Of a DNA stretch of 64,000 nucleotides, positions 60,204 through 64,000 are shown piece after piece (positions within the stretch are counted from its first letter, which is position 1; each line of letters opens with the position of its first letter). The notes below the pieces were generated by a model. It made no database searches. It saw nothing but the letters and a program-made list of their open reading frames with translations, and was not told the origin of the DNA. The stretch lies in assembly GCA_933822405.4 (NCBI GenBank), contig CAKOGP040000335.1, forward strand, positions 62,001 through 126,000, written 5' to 3'. The translations under genes and the position numbers were made by a program. This DNA is from Cylindrotheca closterium (Eukaryota > Bacillariophyta > Bacillariophyceae > Bacillariales > Bacillariaceae).

Positions 60204-61391
60204 TTAAGCAGAGGTGGTGGTTTCTTGCTTAACCTTCTTGGCAGCAGCGGTCTTCTTCTCGTAGATGTCACGAATGGCGAAGGCTGCAAGAGTTTGCATA
60301 AGACCGGTTCCGTTGTTGCTTCCTGGAGCGTCAGCAAGGGCAAGCATAGCTTGAGTCAATTCTCCGTAGAACTTAGTCTTGGTGTTGCTCAAAGCAGATT
60401 CGACGTAGACGAGCTCCTGAAGGTTATCGAAGCTTCCATCCATCTCAACAACTTGACAGTCTCTGCCGAAGTATTGTTCACTTCTGTAGGCCATCTTGAG
60501 TCCTGGAGCAGGGGCGGAGAGCTTGGTGGGAGCAGGAGTCCATTCGATGGTGGATCCTTGGTCGAAGAGGTAGCATGGGCTGAAGTCAACGACGCCATCC
60601 TTTTGGATGCATCTGACATTAAGTGTCTTCTTGTCTTCCTTATCAAGGTTGGTAGGGAGGACCTCAATGATCACATCGGAGTCCTTCTTTTGGGGGTCGA
60701 TGTAGGCATCGAAATCGGGCTTTCGGGCCTCGATGGAAGCCATGATGGACTCAAGAGAGTGTCCACGCTCTTCCATATCACGCTGGATTTTCCAGTTGAG
60801 CTTGACCTCGTCAGAGATGTCAAGGTAAAGAGTGAAGTCAAGAAGGTCACGGACGCGTTCGTCGTGCATAGGGTGAAGACCTTCGAAGATGATGATGGGG
60901 GTAGGTTCGATGGTCTCGGGGGTGTCGAGGGTTCCGTTGACGTGGTTGTAGATGGGCTTAGAAATGGTCTTTCCATCCTTGAGGGCCTTGATTTGCTCGA
61001 ACATAAGGTCGAAGTTGTTCTCAAGAGGGTTGAGAGCAGTCAAACCAGAGACCTTGCGGCCGTTACGGTCGTTCGAGTGGTAGTCATCAAGGCAGATGAC
61101 GGTAGTAAGGTCGGAGACCAAGGTATTGGTTTCCCATCCTCCATTTCCGAAGCCACCTCCAAGAGGTCCAACGACATCTCCTCCGAAGATGGAGGTCAAA
61201 CGGCGCATGAAAGTGGACTTTCCGCATCCAGAGTCGGCGGCAACACCGATGACGACTGGGGTTTGTCCGTCCTTCAAAGCCATGTTAAGGCTGCTGGTGG
61301 AAGCAGGAACTCCGGCATTCTTGGGTGTGAAGGCCGAAGGAGCGAAAGCAGCAACGGTGGTAAGGGCTGTGAAGGAAAGGGTGAACTTCAT
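60204..61391 (-). CDS. PRK: Phosphoribulokinase, plastid-targeted
   Basis: A 395-residue single-exon protein from ATG 61391. It phosphorylates ribulose 5-phosphate to ribulose 1,5-bisphosphate, the CO2 acceptor of the Calvin cycle. The presequence has a signal peptide ending TTVA|AFAP, the canonical diatom plastid cleavage motif, and a short transit part. The P-loop GVAADSGCGKST is at 49-60. The eukaryotic PRK core follows, including VICLDDYHSNDR, LNPLENNFD, IFEGLHPMHDERVRDL and the R-D-M-x-E-R-G-H segment. Codon use is strongly biased towards C- and G-ending codons, unlike neighbours, as expected of a very highly expressed gene; this also leaves the opposite strand open for 480 codons. A TGACGTGG inverted repeat lies about 130-160 bp upstream. 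Confidence 0.97.
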   Translation of the reverse strand: MKFTLSFTALTTVAAFAPSAFTPKNAGVPASTSSLNMALKDGQTPVVIGVAADSGCGKSTFMRRLTSIFGGDVVGPLGGGFGNGGWETNTLVSDLTTVICLDDYHSNDRNGRKVSGLTALNPLENNFDLMFEQIKALKDGKTISKPIYNHVNGTLDTPETIEPTPIIIFEGLHPMHDERVRDLLDFTLYLDISDEVKLNWKIQRDMEERGHSLESIMASIEARKPDFDAYIDPQKKDSDVIIEVLPTNLDKEDKKTLNVRCIQKDGVVDFSPCYLFDQGSTIEWTPAPTKLSAPAPGLKMAYRSEQYFGRDCQVVEMDGSFDNLQELVYVESALSNTKTKFYGELTQAMLALADAPGSNNGTGLMQTLAAFAIRDIYEKKTAAAKKVKQETTTSA

Positions 61392-61836
61392 GGTAATAGC
61401 CTTCAATTAAAAGTTGTGAGGACAGGGGTGGTAGATATCGTCGTTTTCAAATCTCGTGCGTGTTGCCCAAAAATTGACACATACGTAGGTGTCATAGAGA
61501 TTTTCGTTGCGCCAAAATGCTTGTTGACGTGGCTCTTGCCACGTCAAGCGTACGAACGTATCCTGATAGTACAACCGGACGCAGGCACACCTTCAAAAAC
61601 AGATCGTCATCTGTTCCCCAGAAGGAGTGAATACCCCACACATCGAGACACAAACGTGCCCCCATGACATGAGCGTACATTCATTCAATACCAAAGTAAA
61701 ATGGAATGAATTTATAGCCTAGTCTAGATAGGTCCTAGTCCTAGATGAAATTGAATGATTAAAATTAAATACACAATGCTGAATTAATGAATCACCATAA
61801 TCGTGACCTCTGCAGCCACTTCTTTGTCATCAAATT
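61392..61836. other. PRK promoter and SLC4 3' region
   Basis: About 445 bp. It contains the inverted repeat at 61524-61547. The part nearest SLC4 (61680-61836) is AT-rich. No coding frame is supported apart from the antisense run-through from PRK. Confidence 0.5.
61524..61547. promoter_or_regulatory. Inverted repeat with TGACGTGG arms upstream of PRK
   Basis: Perfect 9-bp arms TTGACGTGG and CCACGTCAA are separated by six bases, at -133 to -156 from the PRK ATG. Both arms hold the TGACGT/ACGTCA core that bZIP factors bind and that was described as a CO2/cAMP-responsive element in Phaeodactylum tricornutum carbonic anhydrase promoters. Function here is inferred from position and sequence. Confidence 0.55.
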
Positions 61837-63752
61837 CTACTCTTCTGCTGCTACCGGTACTGCTTGGCGCTTGCGCAGATCATTAGCGTCGTGGTTCACA
61901 CCCTTTGAACGGAACTCGGAAAAGCCATGGAATGCATCGGCATCGTCCAAATTCCCTTCACGATGATGGAGGTACTCCCTTTGTTCCTCATGGTACTCCT
62001 CCTCCGATTCTCCAGAAGGATCCAAATGCTGCAGATCTTCTAGCGAGAAGAGTCGTGATACGATAAAGCTACGAACTGGTACATATACAGCAATCAATGC
62101 TGGGAAAACGTATCCTGCAAAGAGAAAAAAAACACAATGAGGCTTAAACAAGGACAAACATTCGACGATGCACCATCCAACTTACCCCATGTTGCAAATT
62201 GAGCAATGCTGAAGGTGACGACAGCAAGGCCGAATTGGATGGCAGTGTAGTGTTGAACAACTCTCCAGCTGCTTGTTTTGGCAACGACCGGGATTGGAGG
62301 TCGCTTCTTCGCGTACATGAACATGAGATTGATCCGCTCCCAGATCTCATTGCCGTGCATCGCGTCAACACCAAGGTACAAGAAGATTCCAAACAGACAT
62401 CCAACTGGGATCCAGCTGATGATAACAATCACACTCAAACTGGCAAACATCAGTAATGCTTGTCCCATTGCAGACCAACGTTGTTCTTCACAGTCGGAGA
62501 AGACCTCGCGACGAACCCCATTAATGGTTTTGTAAGTACGAGTACAGAGCGATCTGGAGTGCAGAGGAGCCTCTGGAATCAGACCGGATCCTGGAGGTAT
62601 CCCCATGACTCCACATGGAATTATTGTCAATCCAAGAACAAAGAAATCCCAATGGTAGGATGGTGGTTTCTTCAGATTGTACTTTGGTGCTTGAGTCATG
62701 ATACTTGAAATATTGTGATCGATGAAAAAGAGGAGGTAAAGCATAAAGGCGGGAAAGAGAGCACCGAAGATTCCCCTGACATCAATGCCGTCAAATGGGT
62801 CGGCAACAATCCAAGGACGAGGCTCGATACCCGGTTCAGTCGTAGGGAGCCAATCCCAAGGGATACGTCGAATCTCCACTCGCTTGATACCAGCTCGGCC
62901 ATTTGAATCTTGCGCCACCCCAGGTAGATAACTGAGGGCCGTCATGATAACAAGAGCGATCAGCATATTGTATGAGGTTAAGAATTCCCTGAATTGCCGA
63001 GTAAGATGCGGCCAAGTTTCAGCAAAATGCAGAGTCCAGCAAATATAGAATGTCATCAAACCAATAAGCAGAGAGGCGTAGGCAGCAGATCTCTCTTCCA
63101 TCTCCTCGTCCCGCAAATGGATGTCCTTCACCAGGTCACGAATACTTTGGAAAATGAAGGATGATGCAATGAAGAATTCAAAGATTTGCGTTGAAAAGGG
63201 AGAAATGAACCAAACAAAATTCACAATTCCAAGCACGGCAGAGAGCATGTGCAAAAGTGCAGCCCACATACAAAGCCACCAGAAAAAGGTGAAGTATTCC
63301 GCATCGTAGTCCTCGGCCAGACGGTATGATTTTCCCAGCAAAATTGCAACAGGCCCTGTGATTCCCAACAAAACAAGCGGTTGACCAGCCATCAAGGCAT
63401 ATATCACACTGATGAGGCCGGCACTGAGGATGACTTCGGCCACGGCCAATCGTCCTTCGGTCTGTTTATCTAAAAGCTCGGCGAAAATCAATGCTGGAAT
63501 AAGCTGCACGACGAACACGAACCAAGTCGAGTTCAGCACTTTCATGGGGCTTCGTGGGCATTTCCAGTCATCAATGTAGAGTGGCATCCGAGCCGCTAGA
63601 TCTCCCTTCATACCTGTCAAGAATTGAATGGTGGGAGTCTTTTCCTCGTCGGATGATGGTTCCGAATCCAAGTTTTTCGGGTCATTCTTGCCATTTTGGT
63701 TTTGTGTTGCTTCAGCTCCATCGGAGACTGTTCCTCCCTCGTTCGTGGTCAT
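61837..63752 (-). CDS. SLC4: SLC4-family bicarbonate/anion transporter
   Basis: Two exons, 63752-62186 and 62114-61837, join in phase 1 to 614 residues. After a hydrophilic N-terminus of about 75 residues come 12-14 membrane helices with SLC4 landmarks: AGQPLVLLGITGPVAILL (about 119-136), the SPFSTQIFEFFIASSFIF stretch, LFFIDHNISSIMTQ with KKPPSYHWDFFVLG, and IPPGSGLIPEAPLHS. The C-terminal tail (about 550-614) is hydrophilic and acidic. Animal and diatom SLC4 proteins carry HCO3-, and diatom ones at the plasma membrane import it for carbon concentration; plant relatives export borate. With PRK next to it in the same orientation, bicarbonate uptake is the more attractive role. A TGACGT lies 196-201 bp upstream of the ATG. 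Confidence 0.92.
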
Positions 63753-63947
63753 TTCAACTAGCTACTTTCTTCTTTGTGTCTTACTGTAATTTCTTTGTGT
63801 TGCGGAAACTCTTTTTATTCCTTTGTCAAAAGCACAAAAAGAATGAGATTTTTTATTTTGAATTTCGTGGCTGGCGAAGGAATTCCAGCATTGTTCGATC
63901 TACGCAGCCATCACCTAGATGACTGTCGTAGTTTTGTCGCAGTAGAG

Positions 63948-63953
63948 TGACGT
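63948..63953. promoter_or_regulatory. TGACGT element upstream of SLC4
   Basis: A single TGACGT hexamer, matching the first diatom CO2-responsive element core, lies about 196 bp upstream of the SLC4 ATG. One hexamer is expected often by chance, so support is weak and comes mainly from the neighbouring PRK repeat. Confidence 0.25.
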
Positions 63954-64000
63954 AAACGTGTCTACCGGTACAACCTTTTTGTGTCAGATTCATTCAACCA

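Noticed and set aside
60225..61667. 480-residue plus-strand open frame
   Set aside because: It lies antisense to phosphoribulokinase, has no recognisable domain, and is explained by the strong codon bias of that gene.
1..64000. tRNA, rRNA, CRISPR, IS-type elements, attachment sites
   Set aside because: Intergenic regions were read for these and no convincing cloverleaf, rRNA core, regular spaced repeat, or terminal-repeat element was found; a covariance-model scan would be needed to exclude small RNAs in introns.

Overview
The window looks like nuclear DNA of a photosynthetic stramenopile, most likely a diatom. Several presequences have the secondary-plastid pattern of a signal peptide followed by Phe at the cleavage site (phosphoribulokinase with AAFAP, mTERF, DUF819 protein, thylakoid-lumen protein, aspartyl hydroxylase). 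Other support is short GT-AG introns of about 60-95 nt, compact gene spacing on both strands, and gene content (phosphoribulokinase, SLC4 anion transporter, carbamate kinase, LRR relic). The species cannot be fixed from the sequence alone. Exon joins given here were worked out by hand from reading frame and family conservation.

Layout. 1-1026: 5' part of a flavin amine oxidase (minus), running off the left edge. 1575-3143: sugar-type MFS transporter. 3602-7326: SMC5. 7677-9023: proteasome ATPase Rpt2. 9280-12549: ABC-F ATPase with 12 introns. 12603-15202: GRAB-domain golgin (minus). 15325-16866: DUF819 membrane protein (minus). 17106-19375: long-chain acyl-CoA synthetase. 19518-20569: RRP15 (minus). 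20782-21318: SDHAF2. 21621-23746: Na+/H+ exchanger. 23927-24577: TSR2 (minus). 24902-26113: U1-type zinc-finger splicing protein (minus). 26114-28496: gene-poor, with degenerate coding relics. 28497-29895: carbamate kinase (minus). 30093-31503: peroxisomal-type carrier (minus). 31629-32765: unknown membrane-anchored protein. 32921-34267: unknown, perhaps CDT1-like (minus). 34613-36070: RGP1. 36103-36702: thylakoid-lumen Tat protein (minus). 36951-37351: ENY2/SUS1. 37442-39139: mTERF (minus). 39361-40290: PIG-X-like. 40409-42889: IQ/coiled-coil protein (minus). 43303-44953: cysteine synthase. 45295-45653: TIM13. 46213-49930: VPS18. 49963-53628: adaptin/TPLATE-like protein (minus). 54185-55415: 2OG-Fe(II) oxygenase. 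55440-56800: LRR pseudogene (minus). 56987-58673: UAS/UBX protein. 58738-59970: Asp/Asn beta-hydroxylase (minus). 60204-61391: phosphoribulokinase (minus). 61837-63752: SLC4 transporter (minus).

There are no operons. Neighbours share intergenic regions either as divergent promoters (ENY2 and the lumen protein; the adaptin-like gene and the 2OG oxygenase) or as very close convergent 3' ends (32 bp between RGP1 and the lumen protein, and 32 bp between VPS18 and the adaptin-like gene). The clearest functional neighbourhood is the right end, where an SLC4 transporter and phosphoribulokinase lie in tandem. The PRK upstream region carries a perfect inverted repeat built on TGACGTGG, and the SLC4 upstream region carries one TGACGT. 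This resembles the CO2/cAMP-responsive elements described in diatoms. GGTACC-based palindromes recur between genes. No tRNA, rRNA, CRISPR array or intact mobile element was seen.
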